From positions 1 through 40,737 of the forward strand of contig CAZIKK010000021.1 of assembly GCA_964539975.1 (NCBI GenBank): a stretch of DNA of 40,737 nt, read 5' to 3'. This DNA is from 38-11 sp964539975. GTDB lineage: Bacteria; Bacillota; Clostridia; Tissierellales; Dethiosulfatibacteraceae. The translations under genes were made by a program, and so were the position numbers. Below the pieces are notes generated by a model. The model had not been told where the DNA came from, searched no databases, and was given only the letters and a program-made list of their open reading frames with translations. Positions 25,517 through 33,652 of the stretch are shown piece after piece (position 1 is the stretch's first letter; the number at the start of each line of letters is the position of its first letter).

Positions 25517-27067
25517 CTAAATCTTCAGTTTATTCCATTTTTCATTGAACATATCACTTGACATAGTTTTTAAATCTTCTGAAATGTGAGGTTCAAATTC
25601 CATTTGTCCAAGGATGTCTTTTTTTAGATCTACACCCGGTGCTATTTCTATAAGCTCCAAGCCGCCTTCTTCTCTCAACTTAAAGACTGCTCTTTCCGTA
25701 ACAAAAATGACACTTTGTTTGGTTTTTGATCCAAATTCACCACTATAGGTTATATGGTCCACATTCTCAACAAACTTCTTGATCTTTCCTTCTTTTATAA
25801 TTCTGAGTTCTCCATCTTTGACTTCAGCATCAAATCCACCTGCTGTGAAAGTCCCACAAAATATGACTTCCTTAGAATTTTGTGAGATATTGATGAATCC
25901 ACCAGGACCGACAATTCTATCGCCAAACTTACTCACATTCACATTGCCAAATTGATCAATCTGTGAAGCACCTAAGAATGCCGTGTCGATTCCGCCTCCG
26001 TCATAAAAATCAAACTGGAATTGATGGTCGATAATCGCTTCTGGGTTATATGCTGTAGCAAAATCTAGTCCAGATGCTGGCATTCCTCCATAAGTTCCAA
26101 GCTCAACCGTAAGTGATATTTTTTCTATTACCCCTTCTTCTGAGGCTACATTCGCTACCCCATCAGGCATACCAATACCTAAGTTGACAATCGAGTTTGG
26201 TTTAAGCTCAACAGCTGCTCTTCTTGCAATGATCTTTCTAGCTCCCAATTCCATTGGTGGCAAACTGTTCAATGGGATCTTAACTTCTCCACTAAGTGCA
26301 GGATTGTAAATAGTCCCTTTGGTTTGAGGATGTTTTTCAGGAGGAGACTTGACGATGAAGTCCACATAATCTCCTGGCACCTTGACCTCTTGAGCATTAA
26401 GTGTGCCGTTCTTAACCACATCCAACACTTGTGCGATCACAATTCCGCCATTGTTTTTAGCCGCTTGTGCCATTGAAATAGCTTCTAAAAACAAGGGTTC
26501 CTTTCCAAAAGTGACATTGCCTTTCTCATCCGCATAAGTGCCTCTGATAATCGCTACATCAACTGGAAAGTTTTTATACAGCAACCATTCTTCCCCTTCA
26601 ATTTCTAGCAATTTTACCAAATCTTCCTTTGTAACATCGTTTACCTTTCCGCCTGTTTGTCTTGGATCGACAAATGTTCTTAATCCAACTTTAGTGATGA
26701 CACCCATTTTTTTCCCGGCAATATGTCGCCACATATGGGCCATAACGCCTTGAGGCAATAGATAGGCTTCAATTTTGTTTTCTTGCATGAGTTTCCCAAG
26801 CTTGGGTGATTCACCCGTATGACCTGCGATCAATCTTTTGATCATACCTTCATAACCAAACCTGTTGGCACCCCTGTCTTTTCCATCTCCACATCCGCAA
26901 CTGTGCATCAATGTCAAGTCTCTTGGGTGTCCCGTTCCCAAAAAACTCTTTTCGATAGCTTCTGCGACTGCTTCCGGAAAGCCTACTAATCCAGCTGTTG
27001 TTACAGATATTGCTGATCCATCTTTAATCACACCAGCAATTTTGTCTAAAGCAATTACCTTACTCAT
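25517..27067 (-). CDS. Family I CoA-transferase, fused alpha-beta type (copy 1)
   Basis: A 516-residue CoA-transferase of the same type as 21779-23341. The catalytic glutamate lies in LTVELGTYGGMPASGLDF, and the downstream segments around FDFYDGGGIDTAFLGASQ and VFCGTFTAGG are shared with the other copy. The active-site loops differ (E-L-G-T-Y here, E-G-G-G-I in copy 2), which suggests different acid preferences. It sits 23 bp after the hydroxybutyryl-CoA dehydrogenase gene and 61 bp ahead of the permease gene. Acetate, butyrate, 3-hydroxybutyrate or acetoacetate are possible partners. Confidence 0.9.
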   Translation of the reverse strand: MSKVIALDKIAGVIKDGSAISVTTAGLVGFPEAVAEAIEKSFLGTGHPRDLTLMHSCGCGDGKDRGANRFGYEGMIKRLIAGHTGESPKLGKLMQENKIEAYLLPQGVMAHMWRHIAGKKMGVITKVGLRTFVDPRQTGGKVNDVTKEDLVKLLEIEGEEWLLYKNFPVDVAIIRGTYADEKGNVTFGKEPLFLEAISMAQAAKNNGGIVIAQVLDVVKNGTLNAQEVKVPGDYVDFIVKSPPEKHPQTKGTIYNPALSGEVKIPLNSLPPMELGARKIIARRAAVELKPNSIVNLGIGMPDGVANVASEEGVIEKISLTVELGTYGGMPASGLDFATAYNPEAIIDHQFQFDFYDGGGIDTAFLGASQIDQFGNVNVSKFGDRIVGPGGFINISQNSKEVIFCGTFTAGGFDAEVKDGELRIIKEGKIKKFVENVDHITYSGEFGSKTKQSVIFVTERAVFKLREEGGLELIEIAPGVDLKKDILGQMEFEPHISEDLKTMSSDMFNEKWNKLKI

Positions 27068-27090
27068 GAGTTCCTCTCCTTTTTCTTGTC

Positions 27091-27957
27091 TTATTTTTCT
27101 TTTTTATCGTAGTCGTACCAACCTTTTCCAGCCTTCATGCCAAATCGTCCGGCATTAATCATTCTTTTTAGGGCAGGTGGTGGTGACCAATTTGGTTGCG
27201 CAAATTCTCCGTAAAGATATACAAGTGAGTCGTAAGCTATGTCAAGACCCGTGTAGTCCATTAGCTCAAATGGCCCCATGGGATGGTTCAATCCTAATTT
27301 CATCGCCTTGTCAATATCTTCCAACGAAGCCACTCCTTCTTCATATACCAAATAGGCTTCTCTGAATTGTGGCAACATCAGTCTATTTACAACAAATCCC
27401 GGCGTGTCTTTTTTGACTTCTATTCCTTCTTTTCCCAATGCTTTCACATAGTCTTGAAGGTCTTTAACCGTTTCATCACTTGTATAGTATCCTCTGATTA
27501 CTTCCACTAATCTCATAACAGGAGCAGGGTTAAAGAAATGCAATCCTGCAAATTTTGCCTGTCTATTGGTTGCTGTTGCTATTTTTGTTATGGACATAGT
27601 AGAGGTGTTGGTTGCAAAATAGGTTTTCTCCTCACATATTTCATCTAACTTTGAAAACACCGTTTGCTTTATTTCCATATTTTCAACGACTGCTTCAATG
27701 ATCAGGTCAACTTCTTTAAAGTCCTCTAGGTTAGTGGAGGTCTTTATCCTAGACATTGTTTTGGCTTTATCTTCCTCAGTAATTTTTCCTTTTGCTGTTA
27801 ACTTTTCAAGCACTTTGTCGATTCTTCCCAATGATTTTTCCAATATTTCATCTTTTAAGTCGTAAACGAGGACCTCGAATCCTTTTTGTGCAGATATTTG
27901 GGCTATGCCCGTCCCCATTGAGCCAGCACCAATAATCCCTACAACTTTGATTTTCAT
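27091..27957 (-). CDS. hbd: 3-hydroxybutyryl-CoA dehydrogenase
   Basis: A 288-residue soluble enzyme that interconverts (S)-3-hydroxybutyryl-CoA and acetoacetyl-CoA with NAD(P). The dinucleotide fold begins GIIGAGSMGTGIAQ. The family motif around NTSTMSITKIA and the HFFNPAPVMRLVEV segment, which contains the catalytic His, follow. The C-terminal domain (from about 185) forms the dimer. It lies between thiolase and CoA-transferase copy 1. Normally (S)-specific, so with the SDR reductase in the same operon both stereoisomers could be handled. Confidence 0.93.
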   Translation of the reverse strand: MKIKVVGIIGAGSMGTGIAQISAQKGFEVLVYDLKDEILEKSLGRIDKVLEKLTAKGKITEEDKAKTMSRIKTSTNLEDFKEVDLIIEAVVENMEIKQTVFSKLDEICEEKTYFATNTSTMSITKIATATNRQAKFAGLHFFNPAPVMRLVEVIRGYYTSDETVKDLQDYVKALGKEGIEVKKDTPGFVVNRLMLPQFREAYLVYEEGVASLEDIDKAMKLGLNHPMGPFELMDYTGLDIAYDSLVYLYGEFAQPNWSPPPALKRMINAGRFGMKAGKGWYDYDKKEK

Positions 27958-27971
27958 AATTAACTCCTTTC

Positions 27972-29156
27972 TTATCCTATTTTTACCAATAAGGCGGCAG
28001 CATTATCACCAGCGGCACATCCCGCAACTAAGGCATAGCCTCCTCCTTTTATGACCGTCTCCTCTATTGCCTCGATTAGCAGTCTTCCCATTGTTGGACC
28101 TTGAGGATGTCCAAATACCATTGAAGTTCCATAGTTATTGATGTTCTTCTTGTCTAAGCCCAATTCCTTTGCAAAATGCAAATCATTTACAATGAAGGGC
28201 GTATGATTTTTTACTGATTTTAGATCTTTTGCGCTAACGCCTCCTCTTTCGAGTGCAATCTTTGCAGCATCTGCTGGCGCTGCCGGCATAAATGCCCTTT
28301 TCGTTCTTGTCGCACCATAAGCAACTATTTGAACTGGAATATTCTTGTCTTTACCAATTTCTAGAGCATGCTCTCTATTTGTTACTATGATTCCCGCATT
28401 GCCATCTGCTGGATGCGTTTGAGAACCGAATGTGTGGATGCCATTTTCTATGATCGGTTTTAATTTTGCCAAAGATTCCATCGTTGTTGGGAACACGCCT
28501 TCATCTTCCGTTAGCACAAACTCTCCTTTTCTTCTTTTAATTCTTATGGGAAACATGTATCTCTTTTGAAACGCTCTGTCATTCTTTATTGCTTCTTCAT
28601 ACTGTTCGTACCTTATTCTCGTTAACTCGTCCGCCTCTTCTCTAGTAAATCCATATTCTTTGGCCACATTTTCTGCTGTAGATAACATGCTTTGGCCTGT
28701 TGAAGGGTCTCCATTAATATTGTCTATGTTGATGTCTTCTTTCATTGGCATGCCACCCATCCCTAACGGATTAGGCCAAACAACATGGGGCGCATTTGAT
28801 AATCTGTCTCCAAGCATGACGTATACCGTTGAATACCCTGTTGTCTCAATCGCAGAAGCTGCATTGAATACTGCCGTTGTCGACGTCGCACATGCATGGG
28901 ATACAGATTGTCCTGGAACGTTGATGCCCATTTCAGCTGCTCCATAAGGTGCTGAGTAAAAAGAACCTGGCTGTATGACTGTGTGTCCAAAGTAAACGTA
29001 CTCAATGATTCCGGGATCAAACCCTTTCTCCTCAAAAAATCTTTTACTTGTGTTCCCTGTCAGTTTGATTGAGTTTTCGTTCTGCAGACTACCCTGCCAC
29101 TTTGCAAAAGGTGTGCTGTAATATCCGCCATAAGGGATATATGCATTTTTAAACAT
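27972..29156 (-). CDS. Thiolase-family acetyl-CoA acetyltransferase, divergent
   Basis: A 394-residue thiolase that would split acetoacetyl-CoA into two acetyl-CoA, or act in reverse. The nucleophile is in VSHACATST at about residue 89, the conserved His is in FGHPQGP and the second Cys is in AGCAAGDNA. The usual NEAF motif is replaced by NHTPF, closer to the SCP2-type thiolases, and the C-terminal C-x-G-G-G motif is also changed. Substrate range could therefore differ from classical AtoB/ThlA. The ATG at 29156 is preferred because it lies six bases from the GGAGG; the ATG at 29162 touches it. It is the first gene after the sigma-54 promoter. Confidence 0.85.
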   Translation of the reverse strand: MFKNAYIPYGGYYSTPFAKWQGSLQNENSIKLTGNTSKRFFEEKGFDPGIIEYVYFGHTVIQPGSFYSAPYGAAEMGINVPGQSVSHACATSTTAVFNAASAIETTGYSTVYVMLGDRLSNAPHVVWPNPLGMGGMPMKEDINIDNINGDPSTGQSMLSTAENVAKEYGFTREEADELTRIRYEQYEEAIKNDRAFQKRYMFPIRIKRRKGEFVLTEDEGVFPTTMESLAKLKPIIENGIHTFGSQTHPADGNAGIIVTNREHALEIGKDKNIPVQIVAYGATRTKRAFMPAAPADAAKIALERGGVSAKDLKSVKNHTPFIVNDLHFAKELGLDKKNINNYGTSMVFGHPQGPTMGRLLIEAIEETVIKGGGYALVAGCAAGDNAAALLVKIG

Positions 29157-29191
29157 TTGCATCCTCCTTAATTGTATTTGTCCTAATAATT

Positions 29192-29207
29192 AGCAATCTC
29201 TGTGCCA
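29192..29207 (-). promoter_or_regulatory. Predicted sigma-54 promoter of the C4 operon
   Basis: On the minus strand it reads TGGCACAGAGATTGCT, with GG (29205-29204) and GC (29194-29193) exactly 10 bases apart, a perfect match to TGGCAC-N5-TTGCT. The start point would be near 29181, about 25 bases before the thiolase start codon. No sigma-A box closer to the gene competes with it. Confidence 0.85.
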
Positions 29208-29230
29208 GTTTTTCAATTCTTTATCTAGAA

Positions 29231-29260
29231 AACGCTGTATGCTTTACACGTGAAAGCGTT
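29231..29260. promoter_or_regulatory. Inverted repeat upstream of the C4 promoter, possible activator site
   Basis: The arms AACGCT (29231-29236) and AGCGTT (29255-29260) are inverted copies 18 bp apart. The site is centred about 65 bp upstream of the predicted start point, somewhat close for an enhancer but acceptable. The activator at 20364-21788 is the natural candidate to bind it; I could not find a clear second copy near that gene. Confidence 0.4.
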
Positions 29261-29296
29261 GTCCTTTTAAAAAAATTTTTGCCTTTGTTTTTGGCA

Positions 29297-29342
29297 TAAA
29301 AAAAGAAACACAAATGTATAAAATTCGATACATTCATGTTTC
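29297..29342 (-). terminator. Terminator of the gcv operon
   Basis: The 15-base arms at 29305-29319 and 29328-29342 pair with only the C:C mismatch at each centre, closing on an eight-base loop. The minus-strand product then reads CTTTTTTT. It lies about 50 bp after the last gene (29393-30439) and isolates the gcv operon from the C4 promoter. Confidence 0.75.
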
Positions 29343-29392
29343 TCTTTTTATCCTTATATTCTCAAAACCGGTAAAATCATCTCCCTGATTCG

Positions 29393-30439
29393 TCAGAGAC
29401 GGGCATTACGCTCTTTTCGCTTCACTAAATAGCGAATAATTCCTGCTATGACCACTAGCCCAATGATAAAAGGTCCGAAAATCATCAAAAAGAACAGCGT
29501 GCCATAAGTTGGCCTGAAGAGGGCTATTTGGGGAATGGCCAGCAATGAGACTAGCCAGCCTAGCTTTCGACTTTTTTTCTTCCTCACCACATAACCTATC
29601 ATCAAAGTGAATACCATTAGGGCTCCAACTATAAGGTTGTGGGTCTTTTGATGGTTGGTACCAAAGAACAACCCTTTCGTGTGGACATAGTTGAAAAACC
29701 ACTCTTCATCAGGGATACCTGTCAAAGTCCCTGCATATACTCCTGGTTCAACCTTTGACATAGGCATATTGCTGTAAAGCTCAAACTGGTCGGAAGGAAA
29801 TTTAACCGTCATATTGATGATGGCTTGGCCTTCCCAAAAACTTGCTGGTGTCAGGTAATAGAGTTGGGTATACACATGATTTACCACATCTTGGTAGGCA
29901 TAATAACCTCCTTCTGTGGCGTAACGCATCCGAAGGGTTGCCTCTTGTCCTTTAGGAATTTGAATGTCAAACTGGAATCCTTGTTTGGACCAGCCTTGAT
30001 AAGCTTTCCAGTGATCGTAATCATAAGTCAATTCCCGATTGCCAACAGGATCGATGTTGGCCTGGGTTAATGACGCTTCCCAGTTTTCTGGAATGCTTTC
30101 TGCTTTTTCCAATGTGAAATCCCTGATCTCTTCACCATCCAAAGAGATATTGATGGCTTCTTTTTCTAAATAAGGAGCCAAAAAGAGTAGCGTAATGTTT
30201 TCGTCATCTCGAGTCTGGTTTTTTAATAGATAAACCACCTCAACGGTCCCTCTTCCCACATAGGTCTCGCTGATTTCATAGGTGATCCATTCCTCTATCA
30301 GAGCAATTCCTGTTGCATCATCGAATACCAACATCTGATCTCCTGGTCTTCGATAAGGAGCCGCCGCATTGGCAAAGGCTTGAATACCTGTAACCACAAG
30401 AATTGTAACTAATCCAAGAACAAATATTGTTTTTTTCAT
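29393..30439 (-). CDS. Exported membrane-anchored protein of unknown function
   Basis: A 348-residue protein that I do not recognise. A signal peptide (MKKTIFVLGLVTILVV) ends near residues 24-28. An extracytoplasmic region of about 240 residues rich in aromatic and acidic residues follows, predicted as beta-rich, then three closely spaced membrane helices and a short basic cytoplasmic tail. The start at 30439 is preferred over 30466 because GGAG lies seven bases upstream and it begins directly with the signal peptide. It directly follows gcvPB (28 bp from stop to start) and precedes the operon terminator, so it is transcribed under the glycine riboswitch. A role in glycine metabolism is inferred from position only. 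Confidence 0.6.
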   Translation of the reverse strand: MKKTIFVLGLVTILVVTGIQAFANAAAPYRRPGDQMLVFDDATGIALIEEWITYEISETYVGRGTVEVVYLLKNQTRDDENITLLFLAPYLEKEAINISLDGEEIRDFTLEKAESIPENWEASLTQANIDPVGNRELTYDYDHWKAYQGWSKQGFQFDIQIPKGQEATLRMRYATEGGYYAYQDVVNHVYTQLYYLTPASFWEGQAIINMTVKFPSDQFELYSNMPMSKVEPGVYAGTLTGIPDEEWFFNYVHTKGLFFGTNHQKTHNLIVGALMVFTLMIGYVVRKKKSRKLGWLVSLLAIPQIALFRPTYGTLFFLMIFGPFIIGLVVIAGIIRYLVKRKERNARL

Positions 30440-30467
30440 CCGTCTACTCCATTCTCTCATTGACATC

Positions 30468-31913
30468 TCACCATTTCACTACTGGTTTTCTAGCCGCTTT
30501 GGCCTCGTCCAACCTTCTTACCGGTGTTGAGATTGGAGCATTGTGAAGCAAGGCTGGGTTGCCTTCGCCTTCTTCCTTTATTTTCACCATAATATCCACA
30601 AATTGGTCTAGTGTTTCCAGACTTTCTGTCTCAGTAGGTTCGATCATCATGGCTTCGTCAATAATCAATGGAAAATAAACCGTTGGTGGATGAATGCCAT
30701 AGTCTAGCATGCGTTTTGCCATATCCAGCGTTCGATATTCTGATAATTGGCTGGTCCCAGACAGAACAAACTCATGTTTGCATAAGGTATCGATAGGTAA
30801 ATGAAAATGTTCTTTAAGTTTGCTTTGCAAATAGTTTGCATTTAACACGGCTGCTTCGCTGACTTGTTTTAAGCCATCGGATCCCATAGACAGAATATAG
30901 GTGTAAGCTCTTGCCAAAACCCCAAATTGTCCATGAAAAGCCATGATTCGACCAATAGATTGAGGCCGGTCATAATCAAATCCATAGCTACCGTTTTTGT
31001 TTTGTACGGTAGGATAGGGCAAGTAGGGTTCTAAGGTTTTTGTTACGCCCACAGGACCCGCTCCAGGTCCACCACCACCATGTGGTGTGGTGAAGGTTTT
31101 GTGCAAGTTCAAATGGATAATGTCAAATCCCATATCTCCCGGTCTGGTTTTCCCCATGATGGCGTTTAAATTGGCACCGTCGTAGTATACTAATCCGCCA
31201 GCATCATGAACCATCTGAGTAATCTTTGAAATATTGCGTTCAAACAATCCCAAAGTAGAGGGATTGGTCAACATCAATCCAGCTGTTTCGTCATCTAGTT
31301 CGGCTCTCAGAGCCTCTAAATTCACCCCACCCATATTGTCAGATTTAATTTCTACCAGATCATAACCAACAGCAGTGGCAGTGGCAGGGTTTGTGCCGTG
31401 TGATGAGTCAGGAACGATGATTTTTCTTCTCTTTGAATCTTTTCTACCTTCATGGTATTTTTTGATCATCATTAGACCTGCCAACTCTCCATGGGCGCCT
31501 GCAGCAGGTTGCAATGAAAACGCCGCCATTCCGGTGATTTCTGATAGCTTTTCTCCCAAATCATACAGCAACTCCAAACTTCCTTGAACGGTGGATTCTT
31601 GCTGATAAGGGTGAACTTTAGCAAGTCCATCTAAGGATGCCATATCTTCGTTGATCTTAGGATTGTATTTCATGGTGCAAGAACCTAGTGGATAAAACCC
31701 TGTGTCCACACCGTAGTTTTTGTTGGATAAATTGGTATAGTGTCTAACAACGTCTACTTCATAAACTTCCGGAAGTCTTGGTACGGTTTTCCGTTGAAAT
31801 TCTTCAGGCAAATAAGATCCCCATTCTTTGGTTGGCACATCATTTTGGGGCAATGCGTAGGCTACCCTTCCCTCTTTTGATAGATCTATGATCATTTTGT
31901 GTTCTTTCTTCAT
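30468..31913 (-). CDS. gcvPB: Glycine dehydrogenase (decarboxylating) subunit 2
   Basis: A 481-residue PLP-binding subunit of the glycine cleavage P-protein. With GcvPA it decarboxylates glycine and passes aminomethyl to lipoyl-GcvH. The PLP lysine is in NLHKTFTTPHGGGGPG, followed by the glycine-rich stretch conserved in the family. The start at 31913 has GGGAGG upstream and overlaps the gcvPA stop by 4 bp, the usual translational coupling. The split PA/PB organisation is typical of Firmicutes and other anaerobes. Confidence 0.96.
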   Translation of the reverse strand: MKKEHKMIIDLSKEGRVAYALPQNDVPTKEWGSYLPEEFQRKTVPRLPEVYEVDVVRHYTNLSNKNYGVDTGFYPLGSCTMKYNPKINEDMASLDGLAKVHPYQQESTVQGSLELLYDLGEKLSEITGMAAFSLQPAAGAHGELAGLMMIKKYHEGRKDSKRRKIIVPDSSHGTNPATATAVGYDLVEIKSDNMGGVNLEALRAELDDETAGLMLTNPSTLGLFERNISKITQMVHDAGGLVYYDGANLNAIMGKTRPGDMGFDIIHLNLHKTFTTPHGGGGPGAGPVGVTKTLEPYLPYPTVQNKNGSYGFDYDRPQSIGRIMAFHGQFGVLARAYTYILSMGSDGLKQVSEAAVLNANYLQSKLKEHFHLPIDTLCKHEFVLSGTSQLSEYRTLDMAKRMLDYGIHPPTVYFPLIIDEAMMIEPTETESLETLDQFVDIMVKIKEEGEGNPALLHNAPISTPVRRLDEAKAARKPVVKW

Positions 31914-33253
31914 TTCGACACCTCCCGAATGACATTCACCATCTGGTCGATTTCATCTTTGGTTCTTTTTTCTGTTACCGCGAATAACAGCCGATTCTTT
32001 TGATTCTCCAGAAGTTTTTCAATCCTAAGAGGCCCTATGATCCTTTTTTTCAACAAGGCTTCTTCTATCATTGCCGCGTCTAAGGTTGATTCCAAGACAA
32101 ACTCTTTGAAGAAAGGTCCTTGGTGCACTTCTTTCATCACACCAGTTGCCAGTAATTGTTCTTTGGCATAATGAGCTTTGGAAAGACTCTGAAGTGCCAC
32201 TTCCTTTAAGCCTTTTTGTCCCATTGTTGACAAATAGACCACCGCTCTCAACGCACATAGACTTTGATTGGAACAGATGTTGGATGTCGCTTTTTCTCTT
32301 CGAATATGTTGTTCCCTAGCTTGGAGGGTAAGTACATACCCTGGTTTGCCTTCTATATCCTCTGTTAATCCACATATTCTTCCCGGCATTTTTCGCATCA
32401 GTTTGTTGGTGGTTCCAATAAACCCAAGATAAGGCCCCCCAAAGCTCAATGGGATTCCAAGTCCTTGTCCTTCTCCTGCAACAATATCTGCCTTGTACTC
32501 CCCTGGGGATTTTAGGACACCCAAACTAATCGGGTCCACATTCATAATCAGCAGGGCTTTATTGTCATGAGTTGTTTTTTCAATAGTTGAGACGTCTTCT
32601 ATAAGGCCATAAAAATTGGGGCTTTGTACAATGACGGCTGATGTGTCTCCATCGATACATGACAATTGCTCATTGTCCACCCGTCCCTGTTTTTCCGGAA
32701 GCACTACCAGATCAATTTCTCTAAAGTGACAATAGGTTTTCAAGACAGCCAAGGTTGCAGGATGAATGGTGGCCGCCACAATGATCTTGTTTCGGTTGTT
32801 TGAGCGCATGGCCATGATAGCGGCTTCTGCCGTGGCTGTGGCCCCGTCATACATGGAAGCGTTGATCACATCCATGCCTGTCAACTCGGACATCATGCTT
32901 TGAAATTCGAAAATGTATTGCAAGGTGCCTTGACTAATTTCTGGCTGGTAAGGGGTGTAAGATGTATAGAACTCCGAACGTCCCGCCACATGGCTTACCA
33001 CTGAAGGAATATAATGGTCATAAGCTCCTGCCCCTAGAAAGCTGATAAAATCATCTAAGTTTTTATTCTTCTTGCTGATATCTGTCATTTTTCTTCTGAC
33101 TTCATGCTCACTGATCCCATCTGGTAAGTTCAATTTGCGGTTCAGTTTTAAATCGTCAGGAATGTCGCTGAACAGATCATCTATCCCATCTACACCAATT
33201 TGCTTGAGCATATGGGTTTGATCTTCTTTGGTTAGTGGAATGTAGCGATTCAT
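31910..33253 (-). CDS. gcvPA: Glycine dehydrogenase (decarboxylating) subunit 1
   Basis: A 447-residue subunit that pairs with GcvPB to form the P-protein. It has the full family length and begins MNRYIPLTKEDQTHML. The family landmarks around FISFLGAGAYDHYIPSVV and GEGQGLGIPLSFGGPYLGF are present. Its gene begins one base after the gcvH stop codon and overlaps gcvPB by 4 bp, so the three are translationally linked. No anomaly seen. Confidence 0.96.
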   Translation of the reverse strand: MNRYIPLTKEDQTHMLKQIGVDGIDDLFSDIPDDLKLNRKLNLPDGISEHEVRRKMTDISKKNKNLDDFISFLGAGAYDHYIPSVVSHVAGRSEFYTSYTPYQPEISQGTLQYIFEFQSMMSELTGMDVINASMYDGATATAEAAIMAMRSNNRNKIIVAATIHPATLAVLKTYCHFREIDLVVLPEKQGRVDNEQLSCIDGDTSAVIVQSPNFYGLIEDVSTIEKTTHDNKALLIMNVDPISLGVLKSPGEYKADIVAGEGQGLGIPLSFGGPYLGFIGTTNKLMRKMPGRICGLTEDIEGKPGYVLTLQAREQHIRREKATSNICSNQSLCALRAVVYLSTMGQKGLKEVALQSLSKAHYAKEQLLATGVMKEVHQGPFFKEFVLESTLDAAMIEEALLKKRIIGPLRIEKLLENQKNRLLFAVTEKRTKDEIDQMVNVIREVSK

Positions 33254-33254
33254 T

Positions 33255-33638
33255 CTAGGCCTCCTCTTTTAAGTACTCCTCGTATTGTTTGGCATTCATA
33301 AGCAGTTCCAAATCTTCCTCATTGGTTACCTTGATCTTGATGATCCAGTTTTCAAAAGCATCTTCATTGATAAGTTCTGGGGCTTCATCCAAATCTTCAT
33401 TGATTGCCACTACTTCTCCTGAAACAGGCAGGTAAATATCACTAGCCGCTTTGACAGATTCAATGGCTCCAAATACATCTCCCGCATCAAAGGTGTCCCC
33501 AATTTGGGGCATGTCCACAAAAACGATATCTCCTAATTCATGTTGCGCATAATCTGTAATGCCCACATACCCTTGATCTCCCTCAATTTTCAACCATTCA
33601 TGGTTTTTTGCATAATATAGTCCTTCTATTGTTTTCAT
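33255..33638 (-). CDS. gcvH: Glycine cleavage system H protein
   Basis: A 127-residue lipoyl carrier that shuttles the aminomethyl group from the P-protein to GcvT. The lipoylation lysine is Lys63 in FGAIESVKAASD, which matches the family motif. Length is normal. It lies between gcvT and gcvPA. No lipoate ligase or dihydrolipoyl dehydrogenase gene is in this operon, so those functions must be supplied elsewhere. Confidence 0.97.
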   Translation of the reverse strand: MKTIEGLYYAKNHEWLKIEGDQGYVGITDYAQHELGDIVFVDMPQIGDTFDAGDVFGAIESVKAASDIYLPVSGEVVAINEDLDEAPELINEDAFENWIIKIKVTNEEDLELLMNAKQYEEYLKEEA

Positions 33639-33652
33639 TTTACTGCCTCCTC

